From Burkholderiales bacterium (GTDB lineage Bacteria > Pseudomonadota > Gammaproteobacteria > Burkholderiales > SG8-41): DNA of 64,000 nt. The notes below the pieces were generated by a model. That model did not search any database and was not told where the DNA came from. It worked only from the letters and a program-made list of their open reading frames with translations. The stretch is taken from positions 234,415-298,414 of the forward strand of contig DATAJS010000015.1 of the NCBI GenBank assembly GCA_036262035.1, written 5' to 3'. Shown here piece after piece: positions 42,308 through 50,068 of this stretch (positions within the stretch are counted from its first letter, which is position 1; every line of letters starts with the position of its first letter). The translations under genes were made by a program, and so were the position numbers.

Positions 42308-43006
42308 ATGATTGTCGGCTGTTCCGGAAAACCTGCCGTGCCCGACACTGTCCCCCGGCCATCCCTCGCTGAAGAGGCGTATCGCGAGATCCGCGACGCG
42401 CTGCTTTCGGGCGCGCTCGAGCCGGGCCAGAAGCTGTCGGAGCCGGAGCTCGCGCTGCGCTTCGACACCAGCCGCAGCCCGGTGCGCGAAGCGCTGGTGC
42501 GCCTCGAGCACGAAGGCTTCATCGAGCGCTTGCCGAGCGGCCGCCTGAGAGTCGCGGCGCTCGACATCGCTTATCTCGAGCAGCTCTATGTGGTCCGCGC
42601 CGACCTCGAAGGGCTTGCCGCGCGACTCGCGACGCCGCTGCTGCGTACCGTCGACCTCGACGCCATGACCCGGAGCGTCGAAGCGATGGACGCGGCGGTG
42701 AAGAGCGGCAGCGCGCGCGGCGCGATCGCGACCGGCCAGCAGTTCCACGACGTCATCATGCGCGAGTGCGGCAACGCCCCGCTGGTCTCGCTGCTCGCGG
42801 GTCTCAACGCACGCATCGCGCGCTTTCGGGCGGTCGTCGCTGCGCTCGGCGACTACGACCCCGATCGGGTGCTCGAGCACCGGCGCATCCTGAAGGCGCT
42901 CTACGAGCGCGACGCCGATGCCGCGCGCGCCGCGATGATGGAACACGTGCAGCGGTCTGCCGCGGTGCTCATCCGCCGCTTGCGGGAGCGCGACACCGCT
43001 GCCTGA
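42308..43006 (+). CDS. GntR family regulator, FadR/FCD type
   Basis: 232 aa. The N-terminal winged helix (LAEEAYREIRDALLSGALEP, LALRFDTSRSPVREALVRLE, GFIERLPSGRLRV) is typical of GntR proteins. The C-terminal FCD domain binds small organic acids with a metal and shows VVRADLEGLAARLA, FHDVIMRECGN and EHRRILKALYERDADAARAA. Likely ligand: a carboxylic acid handled by the neighbouring SDR or TctC genes. It lies between those genes in the same direction and may control both. A palindrome precedes the start. Confidence 0.88.
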   Translation: MIVGCSGKPAVPDTVPRPSLAEEAYREIRDALLSGALEPGQKLSEPELALRFDTSRSPVREALVRLEHEGFIERLPSGRLRVAALDIAYLEQLYVVRADLEGLAARLATPLLRTVDLDAMTRSVEAMDAAVKSGSARGAIATGQQFHDVIMRECGNAPLVSLLAGLNARIARFRAVVAALGDYDPDRVLEHRRILKALYERDADAARAAMMEHVQRSAAVLIRRLRERDTAA

Positions 43007-43035
43007 ATCACCACGATAACGAGGAGGAAACCAGA

Positions 43036-44013
43036 ATGAATCTGCGCTACACCTGCGCGCGGCTGAGCGCCGCGGCCGTTTGCGCGCTCGCGAGCGTCGG
43101 CGCGCACGCGCAACAGTATCCGACCAAGCCGATCCGGATGATCTGTCCGTTCCCGCCCGGCGGGACGACCGACGTGGTCGCGCGCATCGTCGCACAGGGT
43201 CTTTCCGAAGCGTGGGGCCAGCAGGTCATCGTCGACAACCGTCCCGGCGCGGGCGCGGTGATCGGCACCGAGATGGCCGCGAAGTCTCCGCCCGACGGCT
43301 ATACCGTGCTGCTCGGCTCGATCACGACGCACGCGGTGAACCCCGCGCTCCACAAGCACCTCAACTTCGACGCGGTGAAGGATTTTGCGCCCGTGTCGCT
43401 CGTCGTCTCGTCGCCCCAACTGCTGGCGGTCAATCCGTCGGTGGCGGCGAAGAGCGTGAAAGAGCTGATCGCGCTGGCGAAGGCGAAGCCGGGCCAGCTC
43501 AACTACGCCTCCGCCGGACCGGGCAGCTCGCCGCATCTCACGTTCGAGCTCTTCAAGAGCGCGACCGGCATCGACATCCGCCACGTGCCCTACAAAGGCA
43601 CCGGGCCCGCGATCACCGAGCTCGTCGGCGGACAGGTGCAGGCGATGATCACCGGCGTGGTCGCGCTCATGCCGCACGTGAAGTCGAATCGCCTGCGCGC
43701 CATCGCGGTGACGAGCAAGGGCCGGGTGGGCGTGCTGCCCGACGTGCCGACGGTCATGGAATCGGGCGTCCCCAATTTCGACGTGAGCTCGTGGTTCGGC
43801 GTGTTCCTGCCCGCGGGAACGCCGAAAGCGATCGTCACGAAGATGAACGCGGAGGTGCGCAAGATCGTCGCCGCGCCCGACGTCAAGAAGCGACTCATCG
43901 ATCTCGGCGCCGATCCCGAGACCAATACACCGGAGCAGTTCGCGGCTTACGTGCGCTCCGAAAGAACGCGGTGGGCGAAGGTCGTGCAGGACACCGGCGC
44001 CCGGGTGGAATGA
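43036..44013 (+). CDS. Bug/TctC family tripartite transporter receptor
   Basis: 325 aa with a strong GAGGAGG site before the ATG at 43036. Signal peptide RLSAAAVCALASVGAHA, cleaved before QQYPTKPIR. The family stretches MICPFPPGGTTDVVARIVAQ and VIVDNRPGAGAVIGTEMAAK are intact. It is a periplasmic receptor for an unidentified acid, probably under control of the FadR-type regulator 30 bp upstream. A dispersed repeat follows the gene. Confidence 0.9.
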   Translation: MNLRYTCARLSAAAVCALASVGAHAQQYPTKPIRMICPFPPGGTTDVVARIVAQGLSEAWGQQVIVDNRPGAGAVIGTEMAAKSPPDGYTVLLGSITTHAVNPALHKHLNFDAVKDFAPVSLVVSSPQLLAVNPSVAAKSVKELIALAKAKPGQLNYASAGPGSSPHLTFELFKSATGIDIRHVPYKGTGPAITELVGGQVQAMITGVVALMPHVKSNRLRAIAVTSKGRVGVLPDVPTVMESGVPNFDVSSWFGVFLPAGTPKAIVTKMNAEVRKIVAAPDVKKRLIDLGADPETNTPEQFAAYVRSERTRWAKVVQDTGARVE

Positions 44014-44023
44014 AAACCTAGAC

Positions 44024-44118
44024 TGTCATTGCGAGGAGCGGTGCGACGAAGCAATCCCGAGACGCTCGGTAACGTGCGCCACGAGATCGCCACGTCGCTT
44101 CGCTCCTCGCGATGACTA
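44024..44118. repeat. Dispersed 'TCATTGCGAGGAGC' repeat, copy 1
   Basis: The element starts TGTCATTGCGAGGAGCG and ends CTCCTCGCGATGACTAC, so its ends form an imperfect inverted repeat. Internal words are GACGAAGCAATC and GTCGCTTCG. Copies 2 and 3 are at 50505-50588 and 59789-59916. It lies between a TctC gene and the UGSC gene, just before the latter's ribosome-binding site. Elements of this kind are common in proteobacterial genomes. Confidence 0.75.
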
Positions 44119-44140
44119 CTGTTACTTCAGGAGGTCGATC

Positions 44141-44692
44141 ATGGTACTGAGAGTGCTGGACCCGCTCGCGGACATCAACAAGCCCGCGGAAAGAAAACCG
44201 CTGAAAGGCGTCGAATCGTTGCATGGCAAGCGCGTGGGCCTGTTGTGGGGCCGTCACGCGGCGTCGGTGAAGTTCTGGCCGGTGTTCGAGGAAGTGGTGC
44301 TCAAGAAGTTCTCCGGCGATCCGGTGCGGCTCTACAAGAACAGCAGCTGGAATCCCGCGCCCGCGAAGGACATCGAAGACTTCGCCGGGAAAGTGGATTA
44401 TGCGTTCGTGGGGGTAGGCGCCTGAGGGTCGTGCACATCAGCTACCGTGCGTGACACGGTCAATATGGTGCAGCAGGGCATTCCCGCGGTCGGTCTGGTT
44501 CACAAGCCTTTCGAAAAGCTCGCGCGCATGCAGGCGGTGCAGCTCGGCATGCCCGACGCGCCGCTCCTCATCTACGATCAGGACCTCCCGGCCAAAGATC
44601 CGGCGGACTTCGTGCAGAAGAAAGCCGAGAACGTCACCGAACAGGTGACCGAGATACTCATCGAGCAATGCGGCGCGAAAGGAGAATCGTGA
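44141..44692 (+). CDS. UGSC family selenoprotein (in-frame TGA read as selenocysteine)
   Basis: A strong AGGAGG precedes the ATG. The frame runs 94 codons to a TGA at 44423-44425 and then continues without a gap for 88 codons to the TGA at 44690-44692. Around the internal TGA the reading is FVGVGA-U-GSCTSATVRDTV, i.e. exactly the U-G-S-C motif that gives the UGSC (seleno)protein family its name. Sequence on both sides fits one protein of 183 aa (HGKRVGLLWGRHAASVKFWP before; GIPAVGLVHKPFEKLARMQA after). A SECIS-like hairpin follows. The function of the family is not established; a redox role of U/C is likely. The stop overlaps the next gene's ATG. Standard gene callers would split it into a 94-aa and an 81-aa ORF. 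Confidence 0.82.
44444..44460 (+). promoter_or_regulatory. Candidate bacterial SECIS hairpin
   Basis: The stem ACCGTG/CACGGT (6 bp, perfect) closes a 5-nt loop CGTGA. It starts 18 nt after the internal TGA, so the apical loop is 24 nt downstream. This fits the bacterial SECIS description as I recall it (loop about 16-37 nt after UGA, G among the first two loop bases). An alternative, longer stem with wobble pairs (GTCGTGCAC with GTGCGTGAC) directly after the TGA is also possible. Confidence 0.6.
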
Positions 44693-45783
44693 TGGGCGCA
44701 GCGGACAAGAAGCTCCAGATCGCGTCCAGGGCTTTCGACTTCGACGACATCGACGCGTTCACCGAGCACGCGTACGCGAACGGCTGGACCGACGGTCTGC
44801 CGGTGCTGCCGCCGACCGAGAAGAAGGTCACCGCGATGCTCGACTACCTCAAGCGCGATCCGCAGGAGGTGCTCGGCGTGGTGCCGCCGGGGGAAGGGGT
44901 GGCGACGATCGAGAAGATCGCGATCAACGCCGCCATGGCGGGCTGCCTGCCGGAGTACCTGCCGGTGGTGATCACCGCGGTCGAAGCGATGCTCGACCCG
45001 GTGTTCGAGCTGATGCGCGTGCAGTGCACGACCGGCGGGCCGTGCCCGCTCGTCATCGTCAGCGGCCCCGTGGTGAAGAAGCTCGGCTTCAACTTCGGCG
45101 AAGGCGCGTTCGTCGGCACCGGTAACCGCGTGAACTCGTCGATCGGCCGTGCAGTGCGCCTGATCCTGTGGAACATCGGCCTCGGCCGTCCCGGCCAGAT
45201 GTCGCACGCGACCATGGGCCATCCCGGACGTTACTGCTATCTCGTCGCCGAGCGTCCGCCCGAGGAAGACAATCCGTGGGAGCCGATCCATGTGACCAAC
45301 GGCCTGAAGCCCGAGGACAGCGCGGTCTCGATGTATCCGTCGGGCACGCACGTCCAGTTCAACTTCGGCACCGGCGCGAACACGATCGAGAACAACCTCT
45401 ACGTCGCCAAGGAGGTGCTGACCAACCTCGGCCAGTTCCAGGCGGCGATGCAGCGGCTGCTCGTCATCAACCCGCAGGCGGCTTCGGTGTTCGCGGCCGC
45501 GGGTTACGACAAGACCAGGTTCCGCGACACGCTGCTCGAGATGAGCAAGCGTCCGGTGCGCGATCTGAAGCGCACCGGCGGCCAGTCGGCTACCGCGACG
45601 TGGCACTGGACCAAGATCGCCGACGTCGACAACGACGATCAGATGGTCCCGTGCATGATCGACGAGCACCACCTGCAGATCATGGTCGCCGGAGGCTGGG
45701 CGCCGCCGATCAGCCAGTGCGTCATGGTCAACTCGATGCACGGCGAGATGACGACCAAGAAGATCGACTGGACGTGGGAATGA
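44692..45783 (+). CDS. Uncharacterised partner of the UGSC selenoprotein (363 aa)
   Basis: The ATG at 44692 overlaps the TGA of the UGSC gene by 1 nt, with AGGAG upstream, so translation is coupled. The product is cytoplasmic, without transmembrane segments. Notable motifs are TDGLPVLPPTEKKVTAMLDY, QCTTGGPCPLVIVSGPV with one Cys in a TGGPCP loop, GEGAFVGTGNRVNSSIGRAV and HATMGHPGRYCYLVAERPPE. I do not know a function. The conserved Gly/Asn-rich loops and cysteines suggest an enzyme, and its fixed coupling to the selenoprotein suggests that they form one complex or pathway. Confidence 0.75.
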   Translation: MGAADKKLQIASRAFDFDDIDAFTEHAYANGWTDGLPVLPPTEKKVTAMLDYLKRDPQEVLGVVPPGEGVATIEKIAINAAMAGCLPEYLPVVITAVEAMLDPVFELMRVQCTTGGPCPLVIVSGPVVKKLGFNFGEGAFVGTGNRVNSSIGRAVRLILWNIGLGRPGQMSHATMGHPGRYCYLVAERPPEEDNPWEPIHVTNGLKPEDSAVSMYPSGTHVQFNFGTGANTIENNLYVAKEVLTNLGQFQAAMQRLLVINPQAASVFAAAGYDKTRFRDTLLEMSKRPVRDLKRTGGQSATATWHWTKIADVDNDDQMVPCMIDEHHLQIMVAGGWAPPISQCVMVNSMHGEMTTKKIDWTWE

Positions 45784-46775
45784 TCCCACTACTCTGTTCC
45801 CTCCCCCTCAGGGGGAGGGTTAGGGTGGGGGTAGGTTTGATAGCGGCTATGGCGACGCTTTCCGCTTCAGCTCAAAACTACCCCGATCGTCCGATCCGCC
45901 TCATCATCCCCGTGCAGGCGGGGCTGTCCACCAACGACACGATCCCGCGCGCCGTAGGACAGAAGCTCGCCGCCGCGCTCGGACAGCCGGTCGTCATGGA
46001 CAACCGCGTCGGAGCGAGCGGCCAGATCGGAACGCGAGCGGCCGCGACTTCGGCGCCTGACGGCTATACGCTGGCAGTCGGTTACACGACCACCATGGCG
46101 GTGGCGCCCGCATTGGGCAACACCGGCTTCGACGCGGCTGCGACGCTCACCGGCGTCGCGCGCGTCTTCACTTCGCCGTCGCTGATCGTCGTCGGCGCGA
46201 GCGTGCCGGCGAAGGACCTGAAAGAGCTGATCGCGCTGGCTAAGCGCGCACCGGGTGAGCTCAACTTCGCATCGGCGGGCACCGGCAGCACGCCTCACCT
46301 CTGCGGCGAGCTTTTTCAATCGCTGGCAGGAATCGAGCTCGCGCACGTACCTTACAAGTCCGCCGGCGCAGCGATCACCGCGCTCGCGGTCGGCGAAGCG
46401 CAGGTCGTCTGCCAGGCCGCGGGCTCGGTGATGCCGCTCGTCAAGTCGGGCAAGCTGCGGCCGCTCGTCGTCGCGAGTCCGCACCGCGTGGCGTCGCTGC
46501 CCGACGTGCCGACTGCGAAGGAAGCCGGACTGCCCGGGTTCGAAGTCGAATCGTGGTCCGGCATCGTCGCACCGGTGCGCACGCCGCCGCAGATCGTCAA
46601 GCGCCTCTACGACGAGATCGCGAAGGCGCTCGACATGCCCGACGTGCAGAACTTCATCCGCGCGCAGGGCGCCGAGCCCGCGCTCATGACGCCCGCGGCT
46701 TTCAACGCTTACATGCGCACCGAGCGCGCGAAGTGGGCGAAGGTCATCAAGTCGCGCAACATCAAGATCGACTGA
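45780..46775 (+). CDS. Bug/TctC receptor with repeat-derived signal peptide
   Basis: 331 aa from an ATG at 45780, overlapping the previous stop (ATGA). The mature part is a normal TctC receptor (NYPDRPIRLIIPVQAGLSTN, VVMDNRVGASGQIGTRAAAT). The signal region MIPLLCSLPLRGRVRVGVGL is encoded by a dispersed CCCTCCCCCTCAGGGGGAGG-type repeat and is followed by IAAMATLSASAQ. It still has basic residues, a hydrophobic core and an ASA-Q site, so export is plausible. If the repeat is an insertion, the original start was displaced. A later ATG (MATLSASAQ) would leave too short a signal. Confidence 0.85.
   Translation: MIPLLCSLPLRGRVRVGVGLIAAMATLSASAQNYPDRPIRLIIPVQAGLSTNDTIPRAVGQKLAAALGQPVVMDNRVGASGQIGTRAAATSAPDGYTLAVGYTTTMAVAPALGNTGFDAAATLTGVARVFTSPSLIVVGASVPAKDLKELIALAKRAPGELNFASAGTGSTPHLCGELFQSLAGIELAHVPYKSAGAAITALAVGEAQVVCQAAGSVMPLVKSGKLRPLVVASPHRVASLPDVPTAKEAGLPGFEVESWSGIVAPVRTPPQIVKRLYDEIAKALDMPDVQNFIRAQGAEPALMTPAAFNAYMRTERAKWAKVIKSRNIKID
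45797..45835. repeat. Dispersed CCTCCCCCTCAGGGGGAGG repeat inside a coding region
   Basis: The sequence CCCTCCCCCTCAGGGGGAGG is a near-perfect inverted repeat followed by GTTAGGGTGGGGGTAG. This word is widely dispersed in proteobacterial intergenic DNA, from memory. Here it lies at the very start of a TctC gene and encodes its signal-peptide n-region. Confidence 0.65.
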
Positions 46776-46776
46776 C

Positions 46777-47964
46777 ATGAAGATCGAAGCGATCGAAGTG
46801 GTCGGCCTCGACATCGTGCCGTCGCACCGGCGGCGCATGTCGACGGGCGCGTACGTCTACAGCGACAAGGGCGGCTGGGGCGGACGCCCTGTGATGGTCG
46901 GCATACGCGCCGGCGGGCTCGTCGGCTGGGGCGAGGCGCGGCCGATCAATCCATTCGTCCCCGAGACCGCGGCGGGGATGTTCACCAACATCCGCGACTA
47001 CTACGCGCCGGCGCTGATCGGCCGCGACGCGATGCAGATCGAGGCGAACCTGCGCGCGTGCGAAGCGCGCCTGCCGCCGAACCCCGCGACGCTCGCCACG
47101 ATCGACATGGCCCTGCACGACCTCGTCGGACGCGCGCTCGGCGTGCCGGTGCACACGCTCCTCGGCGGCGCGTGCCGTGACGAGATCCCGCTCGAATGGT
47201 CGGTCAGTCTCGACGACGAGAAGGTGATGGTCTCCGAAGCGCTGCGCGCGGTCGAGAAGCACAGCGTCGAGTACGTCTGCATCAAGATCGGGCCGCTGGA
47301 GCGCAAGGAGCTCGACATCCGCGTCGCCGCAGCGATCCAGAAGGAGCTGGGGACGAAGGTGCGCCTCGGCGTCGACGCCAACACCTGTTACGACGTGCCG
47401 AACGCCGTTCGTTTCGCCAACCGCTTCGACGACATCGGGCTTGCGTACTTCGAGCAGCCGGTGCCGCGCGGCTCGCTCGCCGACATGCGCAGCATTCGCG
47501 ACCGCGTCACGGTCCCGATCATGGCGGACGAATCGGTGTGGACGCTCGATGACGCGATGCGCGTGGTTCAGCACGGCGCCGCCGACGTCCTCGCGGTGAA
47601 GTGGTACAAGTGCGGCGGTTTGAGGCGCTGCCGCGAGGTCGCGGTGATCGCAGAGGCCGCAGGTCTCCAGGCGAACTGCGCCGGCACCGCGAACGGCAGT
47701 TACATCGAGGCGATCGCGGCGGCGCACCTGTGCGTCACGATCCCCAACCACGCGTTCGGCGCCGAGTTCATCCTCGGCCTGCCGTCGGTCAACGAGCATC
47801 CCATCATCAGCAACCGCCCCATCGATGCGCAGAACGGCCGCTGCAACCTGCCGCCGGGGCCGGGCTTCGGCTTCGAGGTCGACCGCAAGGCGATCGCGAA
47901 GTACGCGCTCGAGCACCTGGTCATCGATGCGAGCGGCAGCCGTCGCGTGACCGACGGCGGATAA
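46777..47964 (+). CDS. Mandelate racemase/muconate lactonizing enzyme family protein
   Basis: 395 aa, 1 nt after the TctC gene. Enolase-superfamily features: metal ligands Asp200 in GVDANTCYD, Glu226 in FEQPVP and Asp251 in ADESVW; Lys170 in CIKIG at the end of strand two, and Lys275 in AVKWYKCGG. The pattern with a K-x-G and a later Lys is closest to the MLE/dipeptide-epimerase side rather than mandelate racemase with His-Asp. Likely reaction: abstraction of a proton next to a carboxylate on an acid imported via the neighbouring receptors. The substrate is unknown. Confidence 0.87.
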   Translation: MKIEAIEVVGLDIVPSHRRRMSTGAYVYSDKGGWGGRPVMVGIRAGGLVGWGEARPINPFVPETAAGMFTNIRDYYAPALIGRDAMQIEANLRACEARLPPNPATLATIDMALHDLVGRALGVPVHTLLGGACRDEIPLEWSVSLDDEKVMVSEALRAVEKHSVEYVCIKIGPLERKELDIRVAAAIQKELGTKVRLGVDANTCYDVPNAVRFANRFDDIGLAYFEQPVPRGSLADMRSIRDRVTVPIMADESVWTLDDAMRVVQHGAADVLAVKWYKCGGLRRCREVAVIAEAAGLQANCAGTANGSYIEAIAAAHLCVTIPNHAFGAEFILGLPSVNEHPIISNRPIDAQNGRCNLPPGPGFGFEVDRKAIAKYALEHLVIDASGSRRVTDGG

Positions 47965-47992
47965 GATCTACAGGCCTCCGAGGAGAGTTGCC

Positions 47993-48952
47993 GTGCTGAA
48001 GCAAACCATCGCGGCGGTGCTCGCCGCCGCCGTCGCGCCCGCGGTCGCGCAGGAGTTTCCCGTCAAGCCGATCCGCATGATCGTGCCGTTCGCGCCGGGC
48101 GGACCGAACGACGTGCTCGGCCGCATCGTCGCGCAGAAACTGTCGGAGCAGATCGGCCAGCAGGTCGTCGTCGACAATCGCAGCGGCGCGGGCGGCAGCA
48201 CCGGCACGGCGCTCGCCGCGTCGGCCCCGCCGGACGGCTATACGCTGCTCTTCTCGGGGACGTCTTCGCTCGCGATCAACCCGAGCCTCTACGCGAAGCT
48301 GCCCTATGACGCGTCGCGCGATTTCGCGCCGGTGAGCCTCGCCGGCACGGCGCCCAGCCTGCTTGCGGTGCATCCGTCGGTGCCGGCGCGCACCGTCAAA
48401 GAGCTGGTGGCGATCGCGAAAGCGAGCCCGGGCAAGCTGAACTACGCGTCGGGCGGTGTCGGCGGCACGCCGCATCTGGCCGGCGAGCTCTTCAAGAGCC
48501 TCGGGCACGTCGACGTCGTGCACGTGCCGTATCGAGGCGCCGGTCCCGCGCTGGTCGCGCTCGCGTCCGGACAGGTCGACATGTACATCGGGGGTATCTC
48601 GTCGGTGCTGACGATGGTGCGCGATAAAAGGATCCGGCCGATCGCGGTGACGAGCGCCAAGCGCACGCCGCTCATGCCCGAGATGCCGACGTTCATCGAG
48701 TCGGGCATGCCGGGCTACGAGGTGGTGAACTGGTATGCGGTGTTCGCGCCCGCGGCGACGCCGAAAGCGGTCGTGACGAAGCTCAACGCCGAGACCGTGA
48801 AAGCGCTCGCGTCACCCGACGTGAAGAAGCGCTTTGCGGATCTCGGCACCGACGCCGCGAGCAGCACGCCCGACGCCCTCGCGGCGTATCACCGCGAGGA
48901 CCTCGCGCGTTGGGCGAAAGTCATCAAAGCCGCCAAAATCCAACCCGAATGA
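47993..48952 (+). CDS. Bug/TctC family tripartite transporter receptor
   Basis: 319 aa from a GTG with GAGGAGAG upstream. Signal peptide TIAAVLAAAVAPAVA ends before QEFPVKPIR. The family stretches MIVPFAPGGPNDVLGRIVAQ and VVVDNRSGAGGSTGTALAAS are intact. It follows the enolase-superfamily gene by 28 bp and is probably co-expressed. A perfect 18-bp-armed hairpin starts immediately after its stop codon. Confidence 0.9.
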   Translation: MLKQTIAAVLAAAVAPAVAQEFPVKPIRMIVPFAPGGPNDVLGRIVAQKLSEQIGQQVVVDNRSGAGGSTGTALAASAPPDGYTLLFSGTSSLAINPSLYAKLPYDASRDFAPVSLAGTAPSLLAVHPSVPARTVKELVAIAKASPGKLNYASGGVGGTPHLAGELFKSLGHVDVVHVPYRGAGPALVALASGQVDMYIGGISSVLTMVRDKRIRPIAVTSAKRTPLMPEMPTFIESGMPGYEVVNWYAVFAPAATPKAVVTKLNAETVKALASPDVKKRFADLGTDAASSTPDALAAYHREDLARWAKVIKAAKIQPE

Positions 48953-49006
48953 AAATCCGGGTCAGAGTCACATTAGTCGATCGAAATCTGACTCTGACCC
49001 GGATTT
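48953..49006. repeat. TCAGAGTCA hairpin repeat, copy 1 (bidirectional terminator candidate)
   Basis: Perfect 18-bp arms AAATCCGGGTCAGAGTCA (48953-48970) and TGACTCTGACCCGGATTT (48989-49006) enclose an 18-nt loop. The element fills the whole gap between the convergent TctC and beta-propeller genes, whose stop codons touch its ends. Outer A/T runs would give short U-tracts on both strands. Copies 2 and 3 are at 56602-56655 and 62642-62693. Confidence 0.85.
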
Positions 49007-49981
49007 CTAGGCGTTGAGGGAGAACTTCTGGAAGGTGTGGCAATCTTCCGGCGCGCGGCCGCGGCTGACCGCGAAGGTCCACGTCACCTCGCTCACGTAG
49101 AGGTCGTTCTTCGAATCGAGCGCAAGCCCGTGCGGCGCGGCGAAGCTGCCGGGCTCGGTCATGTCGGGATTGCCCCAGCGCGCGAGCACCTTGCCGTTCC
49201 TGTCGTAAATGCTCATGCGCGCCTGGCGATATTTCCTGATCTTCTCGCCTTCCCGATAGTTGTGGTCGCCTTCGTGCCATGCAAGCTCGGTGACGTAGGC
49301 ATTGCCCTTCGAATCGAAGCACAGATGGGTCGGGCGCTGCGTGTCGGTCCACTCGCTCAAGAACTCGCCTTCGGGGCTGAAGATCTGGATGCGGTCGGCT
49401 TCGCGGTCGCAGACGTACACCTTGCCTTCGGCGTCGACGGCGATGCCGTGCGGCAGGTGGAACTGGCCCGGACCGCTGCCGGGCTCGCCCCATGAGCGCA
49501 CCAGCTCGCCCTTGGGCGAGAAGATGTGCACGCGCGCGTTGCCGTAGCCGTCGGTGATGTAGATCTGGCCCTTGGCGCCGATCGCGACGTTGGTCGGCCG
49601 GTTGAACGGAGGACCGCCGTGCGTGATCGTGTCGAGGTTCTTGCCGTCGTAGCCGGTGTTCGACGGCGTGTTCCTGGTGCCCATCGTCATGAGGAGCTTG
49701 CCGTCGGGCGAGAACTGGCGGACGGTGTGCTGGCCGTCGTCGGTGCAGAAGATGGTGCCGTTGGGCGCCACGTAGATGCCGTGGGTGCGATAGGAGAAAT
49801 CGCCTTCGCCCCACGAGCCTTTGAAGTTGCCTTCCTTGTCGTACATGATCACCGGGTGGTCCCCGCGGCACATGAGGTAGACGCGGTCTTCCTGGTCGAC
49901 CGCCACGCCCGCGACGTCGCGATGCGCGAACCCCTTGGGCAATTGCTCCCAGCCTTCGACGACGGAATACGAGATGGCCAT
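49007..49981 (-). CDS. NHL-repeat six-bladed beta-propeller protein
   Basis: 324 aa. At least five blades are visible through repeats of the type HGIAVDAEGKVYVCDREADR and IQIFSPEGEFLSEW (also NVAIGAKGQIYITDGYGNAR, HGIYVAPNGTIFCTDDGQHT, HGLALDSKNDLYVSEV). The layout matches peptidyl-alpha-hydroxyglycine alpha-amidating lyase-like propellers. There is no signal peptide, so it is probably cytoplasmic. The reaction is uncertain; such proteins occur as lyases, hydrolases or binding scaffolds. It is divergent from a VOC gene. Confidence 0.85.
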   Translation of the reverse strand: MAISYSVVEGWEQLPKGFAHRDVAGVAVDQEDRVYLMCRGDHPVIMYDKEGNFKGSWGEGDFSYRTHGIYVAPNGTIFCTDDGQHTVRQFSPDGKLLMTMGTRNTPSNTGYDGKNLDTITHGGPPFNRPTNVAIGAKGQIYITDGYGNARVHIFSPKGELVRSWGEPGSGPGQFHLPHGIAVDAEGKVYVCDREADRIQIFSPEGEFLSEWTDTQRPTHLCFDSKGNAYVTELAWHEGDHNYREGEKIRKYRQARMSIYDRNGKVLARWGNPDMTEPGSFAAPHGLALDSKNDLYVSEVTWTFAVSRGRAPEDCHTFQKFSLNA

Positions 49982-49999
49982 GGCTCCCCCTCCGATGAA

Positions 50000-50034
50000 G
50001 TGTTGAGTGTTTAGTGTTAAGTGTTTAGTGTTTC
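50000..50034. repeat. Heptameric tandem repeat (GTGTTNN)x5
   Basis: Five consecutive 7-bp units, GTGTTGA, GTGTTTA, GTGTTAA, GTGTTTA and GTGTTTC, lie in the divergent region between the propeller gene and the VOC gene. The run is far more AT-rich than its surroundings. It may contain promoter elements for either gene, and unit-number variation by slippage could alter expression. Similar short AT-rich repeats are dispersed in some genomes. Confidence 0.75.
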
Positions 50035-50068
50035 GTGGCAAGCACACAACGGAGCGAGCGAGGGGACG

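Noticed and set aside
44141..44692. Pseudogene or frameshift in the UGSC gene
   Set aside because: The two parts are in the same frame with a single TGA at the U of the U-G-S-C motif and a SECIS-like hairpin follows. Selenocysteine explains this better, though a sequencing error at that base cannot be excluded here.
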